Of a stretch of DNA of 64,000 nt, positions 1-11,300 are shown in pieces. The stretch's first letter is position 1, and each line of letters starts with the position of its first letter. The DNA is taken from positions 36,118 through 100,117 of the forward strand of contig WTPW01000316.1 of NCBI GenBank assembly GCA_009809945.1, in the 5' to 3' direction. Position numbers and translations under genes: made by a program. The DNA is from Gigaspora margarita (Eukaryota; Glomeromycota; Glomeromycetes; Diversisporales; Gigasporaceae). Under the pieces are notes generated by a model. That model was given only the letters and a program-made list of their open reading frames with translations. It was not told the DNA's origin and did no database searches.

Positions 1-440
1 AAATTTACATATAAAATTTCAATTTTCAAATCGCTAAAACTTTTTACAGTGATGAGATTTTGAAAAGATATTTGGCATATATGTAGAGCTAATATAGCTT
101 CACAAAGTTACTGGTCAGATTTTTTTAAAACTTCTTAGATAAAAAGTTATAGCCATTTAAAAAATTGAAACATGTCACGTGATTGTTGAGTATAGATGTC
201 TTGCACCATAGTAAATTACCACAATACAAAATAATCAATAAGTTTTGTAACAAATTTTTACATTTAATTAGATAGAAACCACAACTATTAATTCCATACT
301 GTGTGTTATTACAATAGCTAACAAGATTTGTAACAAAATTTTTATAGCAAATTATGGTAGGAATTAAGACTGTTAATTCCAAAACCAACTAATTCAACTA
401 CACATCGCAATAGCAAGTTTATTGTTTTGTCTCTTATTTC
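1..440. other. AT-rich sequence with short dispersed repeat
   Basis: No gene is recognised. The phrase TTTGTAACAAAATTTTTA and variants occur at about 245-262 and 330-347. Similar phrases recur near 37,970-38,040 and 44,890-44,915 inside the 12.2-kb element, so part of this stretch may belong to a related repeat. Open frames here have no recognisable protein content. Confidence 0.4.
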
Positions 441-441
441 A

Positions 442-638
442 GTATGGTGCATAACTATGAAGAACATATATTGGTATTGCCTTTAGCTATTGAACAACCT
501 ATAAATTATATAAATGACAAGTATATTCATAAAAAAATAAATGATTTTTTTATGACAAAAAATGACTTGTCATATGACAAGGTGTCATTTATTTTAAATG
601 ACAATGTGCCAACACTATTTGTAATATACTCCTGCTAA
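442..638 (+). CDS. Possible terminal exon of an unrecognised gene
   Basis: A pyrimidine-rich tract followed by ATTTCAG at 436-442 looks like a 3' splice site. The frame then runs without a stop to TAA at 636-638, ending in VPTLFVIYSC. The encoded segment is acidic and polar (EEHILVLPLAIEQPINYI, later repeated NDxxSYDK-like phrases) and resembles no family I know. Its amino acid composition is less Lys/Phe/Ile-skewed than the random frames nearby, and the sequence downstream to about 1.58 kb is not obviously repetitive. Upstream exons would lie outside the window or in 1-430. It could equally be a chance frame of 64 codons. Confidence 0.3.
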
Positions 639-1586
639 TGTTCTTCTATGTGTAGTATGTTGAATTTTGTATACTTGGTATAATTTGGGTTAGACGTTCT
701 TTGATACTGTAGATCAAGATTCATGAATATGTTCATAGTTTTGCTATGGAACTATTATATACTAGAGTAATGCCGGACGAATCTGTATATTATGTTTTGA
801 TAGCAGAGTGGCTTGTTTTCTTTATCTGAAATGATTTACAAATGCGGTCACAATGCTACCGGTCTGTTAATTGTACTGTTTGGGCCAAAGTGATGTTGAT
901 ATTGCTTGAAGTTGCTTATACAGAAACTTCAGTTTGCCGGACTAGGAGTCGACATATGCTTGATAGAGTTAACTATTGATATCGGCGAGCAAATTGAGTT
1001 ATCAGCTCATGATTTATGCTTGTGTGTTTTAACTTTGTGTTTGTACTAGTAGATAAGACTTGTTGGAAAGTCTGTCATAGACCCTTGTTAAAGCAACGTT
1101 GGTCCGCCTATTGCTATTCATAATAATCAGTGCTTTCCCATTTTGCTTTGTTTATTTATCATTATAATTATCATAAATTGCACCAGCGATGTTGATTATG
1201 CTGTATACCGGTAACTTTTTTTTTTTTTTTTGTAATTTGCTGTCTGTGCTTGAGGTTGGGTTAAAGTTGAGATAAAATTAGGAGCTATAAACTAAATCAA
1301 AGCTAAGTATAAAGGTTGGTGCATGTTTTTTCTTCTCTTCTTTTTTTTTTTTTTGGGTTGTTGAACAGTTTGCTCCATGTTTCTGACTTTGGTTATTTAG
1401 TCAGTTTGAGAAATAGCGATAGTGATGTTAAAACCATTGTTGTGACTTAACAATGCGTTTATTTATTCATTTCTAGCTATGTATCAATGTATATATCTAT
1501 TTGTATTTTAGCAAAGAAGAAAATGGGATGCTGAGAAAGAAAATCGAGAAAATCTTTGTCGGCAGACTATTTTCTGAAGGGGAAAG
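639..1586. other. Mostly unique non-coding stretch
   Basis: Mixed base composition, less AT-rich than its surroundings. Two T-rich tracts lie near 1,208-1,229 and 1,340-1,355. I see no ORF with family resemblance, no TIR and no repeat shared with the rest of the window. If the upstream exon is real this is its 3' UTR and intergenic sequence. Confidence 0.4.
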
Positions 1587-1804
1587 AATGTCAAATTAAT
1601 CCTTTCACGTTGGTTCTTTATATACTGATTGTGGTCAGTGACTCTTATTACGTATCATGTGTAAATTCATGCGGTTGTCATTCGGTTGATTGATCTCTGA
1701 TTCCGACCCATGCTCTCTGACCCGTGCCTGATCTGGGTTGGGGGTTGTAGCACGTGGCATGTAAATTCCTTCCCTTTCTTTTCGATCTGTTGACCCTTGT
1801 CAAC
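1587..1804. repeat. GC-richer junction repeat, copy 1
   Basis: About 220 bp, far less AT-rich than R1, lying immediately left of the first R1 unit. Copy 2 at 6,134-6,356 is about 90% identical (shared phrases AATCCTTTCACGTTGGT, GACTCTTATTACGTATC, CTGATCTGGGTTGGG, GTAGCACGTGGC). Because a copy precedes both R1 unit 1 and R1 unit 2, it is either part of a longer repeating unit or an old insertion duplicated with it. Confidence 0.7.
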
Positions 1805-2612
1805 ACGAACTATACTTCGGTGTCTAAGCAAAAGTTTTCTTCATTGAATTTTGCATATACATTACATAGACTCTCTTATTCAATCAAAGCTAGCCTTAAC
1901 TAAATTTACTTTTTTTTAATAAAAATTTTATAATACCGGGTGACATCACCCTGGGTGAAAATTAGTTACTAGTATATCATTTGAATTAAAACTTTTATAT
2001 ATACTAAGTTTGTTGTAAATAAATTAACAAAGCAATTCCCGTTTTTACTCATTTTAAAATCTAAAAGATAATATAAATGATAGGTTTGTCATTTCATATT
2101 TATATATGTAGGTTAATGTAATATAATGCCTATTTAATAATTATATCAATACTGTCAATGTTAATATCATGCTATATATTTATGTATACCAGCTTGGCAG
2201 CTTCTAATATTTGCATCCAAAATATACCAAAACTTAGGCGAACTTTGAAAAAAAAAAATTCCGAAAATTTCAGCAAAAAAGATATGAACATGAACACTAT
2301 TTTGATTAGTCCATGTCCATATTTGTCCAAGTCCAAATAAAATTTTTATTGGACATAGTCCAAATGCAAACACTAGCAGCTTCATAGGATTGCAATTATT
2401 ATTTTCTTCATGCTATTTTCTTGCTACGGCCCAGTATACAACTGGTCTTTACTAAAAGCAAAAAAAAACAAATCTATAAATATATTAATAAATCATTAAA
2501 CTATTATGTATTCTATAAAGTCTTCATAATATCAAAGTCTAATTTGAAGTTTAAAAAAAATATAAAATTAGAAATCGCATAATCATAATCTATTTCTTTT
2601 TTTTTTTTTTGC

Positions 2613-2968
2613 AAAATTTACAGAATTTTGCAAACCCCAATCGATTAGTTGATCAATCGATTGGTTAACTAATTGATTAATTGATAAATAAAATGAATAT
2701 TCTTGTATTCAAATTATCTTTAAAAAATTCACATTATTTTAATTGATTTAATAATGATTTATTATTAATAAGTGGATTTTTGAATACTCTATCCAACTGT
2801 GTTAATTTGAATTCCATTGCAACACTATTTGGAATTCACCAAAATTCAATTTTGATAAAAATGTCTTTGGCATATATATTTTAATTTTTAAAGTTAAAAA
2901 AATCGATTAGTTGACTAATTGATTAATCGGTTAGTCAACTAGTCGATTATTGCGGATTGCAAAATTAT
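2613..2968. mobile_element. Small TIR element within R1 (unit 1 copy)
   Basis: The termini read ATTTTGCAAACC...GCAA and, inverted, TTGCGGATTGCAAAAT. Just inside each end are clusters of the near-palindromic words TCGATTAGTTGATCAATCGA and TTAGTCAACTAGTCGATTA. Equivalent copies lie at about 9,498-9,850 (unit 2), 15,054-15,410 (unit 3) and, truncated, from 26,107 (unit 4). Presence in all units means the insertion predates amplification of R1 or is part of its original sequence. No coding capacity. Confidence 0.6.
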
Positions 2969-3222
2969 GTGAAATTTGCTGACTTCTTTAACATAACTTC
3001 TGATGACGCAACTAATATTTATATATGTGTGTATATATATTTATATAGTATATATATATATTTTTTTTTTTTAAAAAAAAAAAAAAACTTTTCTAATAAT
3101 CAAAAAATTATATCCCGGAACATGTTTTGGATGCACAAAGTATCTTTTTTGTGCAACTTTAACGTCTAAAACTTATTGAAATTTCATGATTCTTTCAGTA
3201 ATAAACAAATTATAATTATAAC

Positions 3223-3411
3223 GCTTTGCAAAAAGATGTGAACATGTGATTTTAGTAATGATGATGGCTGAGAATCCAGATTGTCTGTTACTTTATATTT
3301 TCAATTGGTTTGTTTATATTTCTTTGAAATTGGTTTAATTCTTAAAATCTCAAAAACCTGATTCTCACATGAAAAAATGATCTGCATTGTTCACATCTTT
3401 TTGCAAAGTGC
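3223..3411. mobile_element. MITE-like inverted repeat in R1 unit 1
   Basis: About 190 bp bounded by GCTTTGCAAAAAGATGTGAAC and its inverse TTCACATCTTTTTGCAAAG. Homologous copies sit at 10,111-10,300 (unit 2) and about 15,670-15,850 (unit 3). Non-coding. A TSD is not clear. Confidence 0.6.
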
Positions 3412-4213
3412 AATATAATAATTTACTAGAATCATGTAATAATTTTGATAGGAAAATTTATACAATACCTTTCCTTGCTTGGAAATTACAAGAATTCATG
3501 AAATTAGGAATTTACTACATGTTTTGTATTTTTAGATTTATTTAAAAAAAGATCGTTTTTTAAAGTCCGTCATTCTTTTAATTAAATTATTTGCTTTCTA
3601 TATACAATATTATTACTTCATAATAACTAAATTTAATGAACAAATATCACTTAGTTTTGTTCGATTATTATGTGTTATATTAGAATTTGGTGCCAGTTTT
3701 AATCGGGTTTAACATATAAAAAATAAAACCGGGTCAAACTTTATAAAATTATATACTGCTTAATTAAGTATTGTAATTTAAGCATTGTAATTAATTAAAA
3801 AAAAAATTTATATCTTCTTATAGAGAATATCGAAATAATTGTTAACACAAGTAAGTATCTTGCGCGTAAGTCATATTAGATATGATATTGTGTATCCATA
3901 TAAATTATATGATTTTTTTTTTCTGTCCCGGATTCAATCTCTACTCGCAACACTTTAATATAATTATTTATTTTTTGCGATTTACTTATTATGATACTCA
4001 TTTTAACTTCAAATGTATGCAAAAAGTTTACTCATAAAAAATTTTTTAAACTGGAAATAATGATAGTCAACAACTAATCGATTATTATCGATAATAAATT
4101 ATCAATAAATTATTCATTGATATCTTATAATAATATTGATAAAAATCGATAATTGATAACTATCAATTTCTACTATATTGAATCGATTAGTAACTCCAGA
4201 TAATAATCCACAG

Positions 4214-4475
4214 TTATCCGACAAACTCATATGATCATGAAAAAATTTCTTACTGTTATTTTTTTATGTGTTATTACGTAATCATGTTTATTCAAATTAA
4301 AACTCAGCGGGCGACTCCCTACCAATCATGATCATAAATTGCCGGATAACACCATTATTGGGCAAATTGGTGAATACGGTAATTTGACAAATGATTGGCT
4401 ACACGTGCCGCAGAGCGGCACGTGATCATTTGCCAAATTACCGTTATTCACCAATTTTTGCCCAATAATGTATAC
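4214..4475. mobile_element. Two adjacent palindromic MITEs absent from R1 unit 2
   Basis: R1 unit 2 reads straight across this point (CACAGTTATCAGTTC near 11,082), while unit 1 carries about 260 extra bp bounded by TTATC on both sides. The left half (4,214-4,349) has inverted ends around TTATCCG...CATATGATCATG and CATGATCATA...CGGATAA. The right half (4,353-4,470) is a nearly perfect hairpin from CATTATTGGGCAAA to TTTGCCCAATAATG, folding about CACGTGCCGC/GCGGCACGTG. Comparison with the empty site in unit 2 makes this insertion secure. Confidence 0.75.
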
Positions 4476-5811
4476 TTATCAGTTCAAAAAATTTCCTGAT
4501 GCTAGGCCATCCGAACTCTATTGGGTTTCAATCTAATGAAATTGTAAGAAATCAATCCCGATTATAAAAAAAATAGAATTATTTAACAAGACTAATGATT
4601 ATGTATCGATGGAATTGATTTATCTTGAATTTTGTAAATGGGAATTTTATTTGATTGCGAATATATTGATATATTTTTCTTCAATAATTCGGTTGCCTAT
4701 TTAGTGATTCTCAAACAAGCTAAGAGAAACTTTGTAAATTAATTCATAAACTTTCATTTAATCGAAATGCATAGCCGTTATAGATAGTCGTTCTAGTCAT
4801 TCGATAACTTTAATTTATTTACTTTATATAAACATATAGTGTTTTTTACTTCGCTATGGAAAAATTAACGTTGAGAAAATTATAGAAACTAACAATATTT
4901 TTCAAGCTTTCAAAACTAATGCATTAATTTATTATGATTATTCTTTACATATAAAAATTCAAATTAAATGAAGTCCACTTTGATATATTACAAGTCAAAA
5001 AACGAACAAATTTATTTTATTTATTTAAAAAAAAAAAATTTTTTTTTTGATACAATAAATTTTTCTAAAATAATAATATTAAAAATAAACGAAAGCAGGA
5101 TATTTAGTTTCGGCCACTTGAGCTTACTCGTCCTGGTCGCCACGTAGAGGCACATCCTTTGACCAGGGACCAGGTCCTACGTGTAGAATTAGTCGAATTA
5201 ATCAAATTTGTCAAAATATAATAAGTAAAATCAAACAAAAATAAATATATAAAATATATAAATGAAAAATACATAACTATACTCCAAATACGGACGCAAA
5301 AAAAAAACGAAAAAATCCATAAAGCTGAACCTAAAAAAAAAAAAAAAAAGAAGAAAAGGCTCTTCTAAAACCTTTTCAAACTCAACATAAACCCAAAAGG
5401 CTGGTATCAAACCGTAACCAACGTGCACCACTCAAAGCCTTAGCGGAATCAAAGCACTGGCTAAACGGACTCACTCAAAGCAGGGAATATGAAGAGAAAG
5501 AAAAAGGCTTCAAAAGAACCCCAAGTTAGTAAAGCCTTTCACCCTAAACCCTTTAATGCTGGCATCAAACCGTAACCAACGTGCACCACTCAAAGCCTAA
5601 GCGGAATCAAAGCACTGGCTAAACGGACTCACTCAAAGCAGGCTAGGGGAAGAGAAAGGCTAAGAAAAAAAAATTTAATTAAGCATTTGTTTATATATGC
5701 TTTGTTTACGTGAGATCTGTTGTGTTACACAATGCAATGGAACTCAGGGTGATGTCACCTGGTGGCATTAAAACCAATCAGATCTTCGGATCTCGTGTAA
5801 CCAAAACAAAG

Positions 5812-6133
5812 CATAGGTACGACTGGTCAAGTGATTGGACAAATGCCGGCTAGCCAAAGGTGCCGGAAATAAATTCAATTAAAGTCCGCAGAATACAATA
5901 TGAGTAATTTAGCTAAGTAATTTAGCTAAGTAATTCGAACTGAAACGATGATATGCTCCTAGAAAATTAGCAAGTGAGATTGCGCCAGGTACCATCGCAA
6001 CAGTAGAACGAGAGAGAGGCAGCATCAGCCGGTGGTTTCCCGCCTGCTCGAAGCAGGCCGGCTGTTAAATAGGAAAATGGCAGAATCAGAAGACTGTTCC
6101 ACTGTGTGTGGTGGGAAGGGTAGGGGAAAGAGT
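5812..6133. other. Non-coding insert at the R1 unit 1/2 junction
   Basis: Sequence between the AACCAAAACAAAGC end of unit 1 and junction repeat copy 2. Other R1 junctions (about 12,350 and 24,160) lack it. It contains a direct repeat of AAGTAATTTAGCT (5,905-5,932) and a GC-rich perfect hairpin GCCTGCTCGAAGCAGGC (about 6,041-6,057). A minus-strand frame of 61 codons covers part of it without recognisable content. Confidence 0.55.
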
Positions 6134-6356
6134 GTCGAATTAATCCTTTCACGTTGGTACTTTATATACTGATTGTGGTCGGTGACTCTTATTACGTATC
6201 GTGTGTAAATTCATGCGGTTGTCGTTCGGTTGATTGATCTCTGATCCCGACCCATGCCCTCTGATCCGTGCCTGATCTGGGTTGGGTTGTAGCACGTGGC
6301 GTGTAACCCCTGACCATTTCTTCCCTTTCTTTTCGATCTGTTGACCCTTGTTAATA
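6134..6356. repeat. GC-richer junction repeat, copy 2
   Basis: Matches 1,587-1,804 with scattered transitions and one short extension near 6,306-6,325. It again lies directly left of an R1 unit start (GAACTATACTTCGG). See copy 1. Confidence 0.7.
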
Positions 6357-6789
6357 ACCTAAAATTTTATGATGAAAAAAGAACTATACTTCGGTGTCTA
6401 AGCAAAAGTTTTCTTCATTGAATTTTGCATATACAGTACATAGACTCTCTTATTCGATCAAAGCTAGCCTTAACTAAATTTACTTTTTTTTAATAAAAAT
6501 TTTATAATACCGGGTGTAGTGCTTCGATCCTAATTTCTAAAGGCCATTCGGATTCAATTCGGATCGTCTTTGGCGTATCCGGATGACAATTCGAATTTTG
6601 GTAAATCCGGATTCAATTATTAAATCCGGATTCTATTTGTACCTATAGCTATAAGATGTAAGTAATACTGAGCAAGGACTTGGATGTCTTTATTTATTCG
6701 ATAAACTTTACCTAATAGAATTTATTTCTGATTGCATTATTAGAAATTAAATCCTGTAAGGTTAAAATGATTAAGTGCATAAGATCTTT

Positions 6790-7484
6790 TACTTACAGGT
6801 GTTCGTTTGATATTGCTTATAATTATTGGATTTAACATTTGGGCTGACTATATAATGACTTCAAAGCCATAAATATCAGCAGCTGATATAAACTTTTGTC
6901 TTTAATAGAATCGCTGAGCAACACACCATAAAATGCCAACTTCTGAATCATTTTATTTGTCTTTTTAGACAAACCTAGTTCCAAAATGCAAGGTTGCAAA
7001 TTTTCACTAATGCCTAAAAAATGCCACCATCATGAAAGTCCAAATTTTCTGAAATAAATGGTTTTAATTTAATTTGCTGATTAAGGCCGGCCTAAAATTC
7101 CATTCTTAAACTTATGAAGCATCCTATTACCGGCATATCGAAATACCATCATATCTGTATTTGTTTTGAGTTAATCCATATATATTAAACTGTATAATCT
7201 ACATTTCGTAGGATTGCAAAACTTTATAAATTTATAGAATTGAATTAGTTCAATATGTGTTTGATAAACCCGTAATATTATTTAACCTACCTCTTTTAGA
7301 AAATCGTGAGGATTTTCCTTGGAACTTGATAAGGCCTTGAGTACAACAGGGCTAGATGGTTTACAAAAACTTTTATAATTGCCCAATGGCCATTAATTTT
7401 TTGTATACTATCTAACCAGGTCGCAGAAAATACGGAATCACATCCTTCTTCGTTAATTTTATTTAGCCTATCAAATGGAATCAT
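6790..7484 (-). pseudogene. Kinase-family pseudogene, N-lobe to early C-lobe (copy 2)
   Basis: On the minus strand the 7,484-7,290 part reads IPFDRLNKINEEGCDSVFS followed by ATWLDSIQKINGHW, then after a frameshift a KENPHDF phrase. In the Glomeromycotina kinase expansion this is the region around the glycine-rich loop and the beta3 Lys strand. Further on (about 7,000-6,835) come ELGLSKKT (normally DLGLSKK, the DFG equivalent) and AADIYGF. The catalytic-loop HRD/HCD region is not found between them. Several frameshifts and the Asp-to-Glu change in the DLG motif make it a dead copy. It lies inside the TAGTG hAT-like element downstream (minus sense) of a second kinase fragment, so two kinase genes, or a rearranged one, were captured. 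Confidence 0.75.
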
Positions 7485-7675
7485 TCAATCATATGTTCAT
7501 AATTATCTTCTATCTATCTATATAATTAAAATACAAACGTCTGCAACAATGTGGCTTTGCCCGAATAATTGTACAACCTGGTCAACCATAAGTTTTCTCG
7601 TGATTTTACAAGATTGACGCCACTATGATTGAACTGTGATTACACTTTGTGTGGCTTGTTAGTTTTAAGTTGAAA

Positions 7676-8075
7676 CCCTTTTAAGCCACAAATCCGATCG
7701 AATAAATATCTGCTGCTTGATTATAAGGCATTAATATTAACACTTCTGGTGCTACATAAGGCAATACACCATAAATCCGGTCATTACTAGCCTTATTAAC
7801 TGGCCAACATAGTCCTAAATCAGTAATGTAATATGAAGAAGCAGTCGATTGAAATATTTCTGAATGAAATCTCGATAGATAAGTTCTTGTGCAAGAATTG
7901 TCTAAGTTTGTTCTTAAAATCTGATCGATTTTTATTCAAAATTGTCTCAAGTTTCCACCTTACATGTAGTCCATAATCATTAGATATTTCTTCGTCTCAG
8001 GGTCTTGAGAAACCTTGTAAAGCTTTGCAATAATTTTGCTATCGTTGTCAGTATAATAAGATCATTTCTGAACTG
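7676..8075 (-). pseudogene. Kinase-family pseudogene, middle and activation segment (copy 1)
   Basis: Minus-strand translation gives NDSKIIAKLYKVSQDPETKK then YLMIMDYM, a stop, and GGNLRQF, which matches the hinge region of the expanded Glomeromycotina kinases (…SQDPETKNY.MVL.YA..G). Next come YRDFHS (altered HRD-F-H catalytic loop), ITDLGLCWPV (metal-binding DLG motif), GVLPYVAPEVLILMPY (APE motif) and AADIYSIGFVA, ending in TAA. The N-lobe and everything after helix F are missing. Stops and frame changes show it is not functional. It sits inside the TAGTG hAT-like element, upstream in minus sense of the other kinase piece. Confidence 0.8.
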
Positions 8076-8248
8076 TTGATTCAAATCGACCAATCACTTG
8101 AAAGATATAATCCGGATGATCCTTATCCGTAATCCGTAATGCATTACGGATCTATCCGTTAAAAATTAACGGATACGGATATCCGTTGTTACCCTTGCAT
8201 ATTGTACCCCTGCCGAAACTCATCAATATGTCACGGGACTACTGCGCC

Positions 8249-8345
8249 GAATGTACTGATGTACCGGATGTACCGAATGTGCCGAATGTGCCGAATGTGC
8301 CGAATGTACCGGATGTGCCGGATGTGCCTCATGTGACGGATGCGC
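8249..8345. repeat. 9-bp minisatellite inside the hAT-like element
   Basis: About ten copies of a nonamer of the type GATGTACCG / AATGTGCCG, with R/Y changes only. In the plus strand one frame reads repeated VPN/VPD triplets, but no gene context supports translation. Confidence 0.85.
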
Positions 8346-11300
8346 CGAATGTGGCTATTAAGGCATAAAGGNCTAATGTGATCGNAATGGCATAAATGAT
8401 AGATNGATCATTTATGGCACAAGNGTCATATGTATTTATTAGTAGATAGTTTCTTATAAATATGGGCGAGATTCGCTCCACTTTGTAGGCATGTTTGCCA
8501 TGATATCTTAATATATTAATAAAGGACACTATAATCGATTCTATAAAATATATCACACACTCTTTCGAATTGCCAAATCACACTATAAATATAAACCCTC
8601 TCGCTTGTATAAATACTAACAACTACGATACACCACTGCACAGTTTGTGTCTCTGTGCTCACGTGACTCCCTGTCAATAGTTGCTCCGTTAGCCTCGATT
8701 TCCGAGAGGTATTCGAAGGTTAACACCGTATTTAATTCGAATTATCGGATCCATCCGAATTGGTCGGATTACGGATCGAAGCACTAACCGGGTGACATCA
8801 CCCTGGGTGAAAATTAGTCACTAGTATATCATTTGAATTAAAACTTTTATATATACTATTTGTTGTAAATAAATTAACAAAGCAATTCCCGTTTTTACTC
8901 ATTTTAAAATCTAAAAGATAATATAAACGATAGGTTTGTCATTTCATATTTATATATGTAGGTCAATGTAATATAATGCCTATTTAATAATTATATCAAT
9001 ACTGTCAATGTTAATATCATGCTATATATTTATGTATACCAGCTTGGCAGCTTCCAATATTTGCATCCAAAATATACCAAAACTCAGGCGAAACTTTGAA
9101 AAAAAAAAATTCCGAAAATTTCAGCAAAAAAGATATGAACATGAACACTATTTGGATTAGTCCATGTCCATATTTGTCCAAGTCCAAATAAAATTTTTAT
9201 TGGACATAGTCCAAATGCAAACACTAGCAGCTTCATAGGATTGCAATTATACAGTATTTTCTTCATGCTATTCATTTCTTAAGAACTAGGTAATTCCTTG
9301 CTACGGCCCAGTATACAACTGGTCTTTACTAAAAGCAAAAAAAAAAACAAATCTATAAATATATTAATAAATCATTAAACTATTATGTATTCTATAAAGT
9401 CTTCATAATATCAAAGTCTTATCTGAAATTTAAGAAAAATATAAAATTAGAAATCGGAAATCACTAATCATAATCGATTTCTTTTTTTTTGCAAAATTTA
9501 CAGAATTTTGCAAACCGCAATAATTGACTAATCGATTAGTTGACCAATCGATTGGTTTACTAATCGATTAATCGATAAATAAAAATGAATATTCTTGTAT
9601 TCAAATCATCTTTAAAAAATTCACATTATTTTAATTGATTAATAATGATTTATTATTAATAAGTGGATTTTTGAATACTCTATCCAATTGTGTCAATTTG
9701 AATTCCATTGCAACACTATTTGGAATTCACCAAAATTCAATTTTGATAAAAGGCATATATATTTTAATTTTTAAAGTTAGAAGAATCAAATTAGTTGACT
9801 AATTGATTAATCGGTTAGTCAACTAGTCGATTATTGCGGTTTGCAAAATTATGTGAAATTTGCTGACTTCTTTAACATAACTTCTGATGACACAGCTAAT
9901 ATTTATATAAAGACTTATGTATGTGTATATATATTTATATAGTATACATATATAACTTTTTTTTAAAAAAAAAAAACTTTTCTAATGATCAAAAATTATA
10001 TCCCGGAACATGTTTTGGATGCACAAAATATCTTTTTTGTGCAACTTTAACGTCTAAAACTTATTTAAATTTCATGATTCCTTCAGTAATAAACAAATTA
10101 TAATTATAACGCTTTGCAAAAAGATGTGAACATGTGATTTTAGTGATGATGATGGCTGAGAATCCAGATTGTCTATTACTTTATATTTTAAATTGGTTAC
10201 ATTTATATTTTTTTGAAATTGGTTTAATTCTTAAAATCTCAAAAAATCCGATTCTCACATGAAAAAATGATCTGCATTGTTCACATCTTTTTGCAAAGTG
10301 CAATATAATAATATTTGCTAGAATCATGTAATAATTTTGATAGGAAAATTTATACAATACCTTTCCTTGCTTGGAAATTACAAGAATTTATGAAATTAGG
10401 AATTTACCGCATGTTTTGTATTTTTAGATTTATTTAAAAAAAAGATCGTTTTTTAAAGTCCGTCATTCTTTTAATTAAAATTATTTGCTTTCTATATACG
10501 ATATTATTACTTCATGACAACTAAATTTAATAAACAAATATCACTTAGTTTTGTTCGATTATTATGTGTTACATTAGAATTTGGTGCCAGTTTTAATCGG
10601 GTTTAATATATAAAAATAAAACCGGTAATTAATTAAAAAAAAAATTTATATCTTCTTATAAAGAATATCGAAATAATTTTTAACACAAGTAAGTATCTTG
10701 CGCGTAAGTCATATTAGATATGATATTGTGTATCTATATAAATTATATGGATTTTTTTCTGTCCCTCTACTCGCAACACTTTAATATAATTATTTATTTT
10801 TTGCGATTTTCTTATTATGATGCTCATTTTAACTTCAAATGTATGCAAAAGGTTTACTCATCAGAACATTTTTTAAACCGGAAATAATGATAGTCAACAA
10901 CTAATCGATTATTATCGATAATAAATGATTATTATCAATAAATTATTCATCGATATCTTATAATAATATTGATAAAAATCGATAGTTATCATGCTTATTG
11001 ATAGAAATCGATAATTGATAACTATCAATTTCTACTATATTGATTTTTGCTAATCGATTAGTAACTCCAGATAATAATCCACAGTTATCAGTTCAAAAAA
11101 TTTCTGATGCTGGGTCATCCGAACTCTATTGGGTTTCAATCTAATGAAACTGTAAGAAATCAATCCCGATTATAAAAAAAATAGAATTATTAACAAGACT
11201 AGTGATTATGTATCGGTGAAATTGATTTATCTTGAATTTTGTAAATGGGAATTATATTTGATTGCGAATATATTGATATATTTTTCTTCAATAATTCGGT

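Larger units (their letters stand above)
1805..5811. repeat. R1 tandem unit 1 (about 4 kb, non-coding)
   Basis: First of four direct repeats. Landmarks in order: TCTAAGCAAAAGTTTTCTTC; GGTGACATCACCCTGGGTG; GGACATAGTCCAAATGCAAA; a TIR block with AATCGATT-like words around 2,613-2,968; a small inverted-repeat element at 3,223-3,411; ATCGATAAT-rich inverted repeats near 4,070-4,200; GAAAGCAGGATATTTAG; two direct copies of a CTCAAAGCC...GGACTCACTCAAAGCAGG block (about 5,430-5,490 and 5,588-5,645); and AACCAAAACAAAGC at the end. The same order recurs in units 2 and 3. A minus-strand frame near 5,231-5,431 begins MVHVGYGLIPAFWVY and recurs in units 2 and 3, but it ends in low-complexity Phe runs. 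I know no protein match for it. Confidence 0.85.
6517..8786. mobile_element. hAT-like element with captured kinase fragments
   Basis: TIRs are TAGTGCTTCGATCC (6,517) and GGATCGAAGCACTA (ending 8,786). The flanks are exact 8-bp duplications ACCGGGTG at 6,509-6,516 and 8,787-8,794, and R1 unit 1 shows the empty site (TACCGGGTGACATC at about 1,936). Both ends carry repeats of ATCCGGAT, GGATTCAATTCGGATC and ATTACGGATC words (6,540-6,640 and 8,105-8,190, 8,735-8,780). The interior encodes no transposase but holds two minus-strand kinase pseudogene pieces and a 9-bp minisatellite. An 8-bp TSD with a TAGTG terminus fits the hAT superfamily; mobilisation in trans is inferred. Ambiguous bases occur at 8,372-8,424. 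Confidence 0.9.

Noticed and set aside
1937..5765. GGTGACATCACCC at both ends of R1 unit 1 as transposon TIRs
   Set aside because: The word is itself nearly palindromic and is missing at the right end of unit 2, so it does not establish TIRs for R1.
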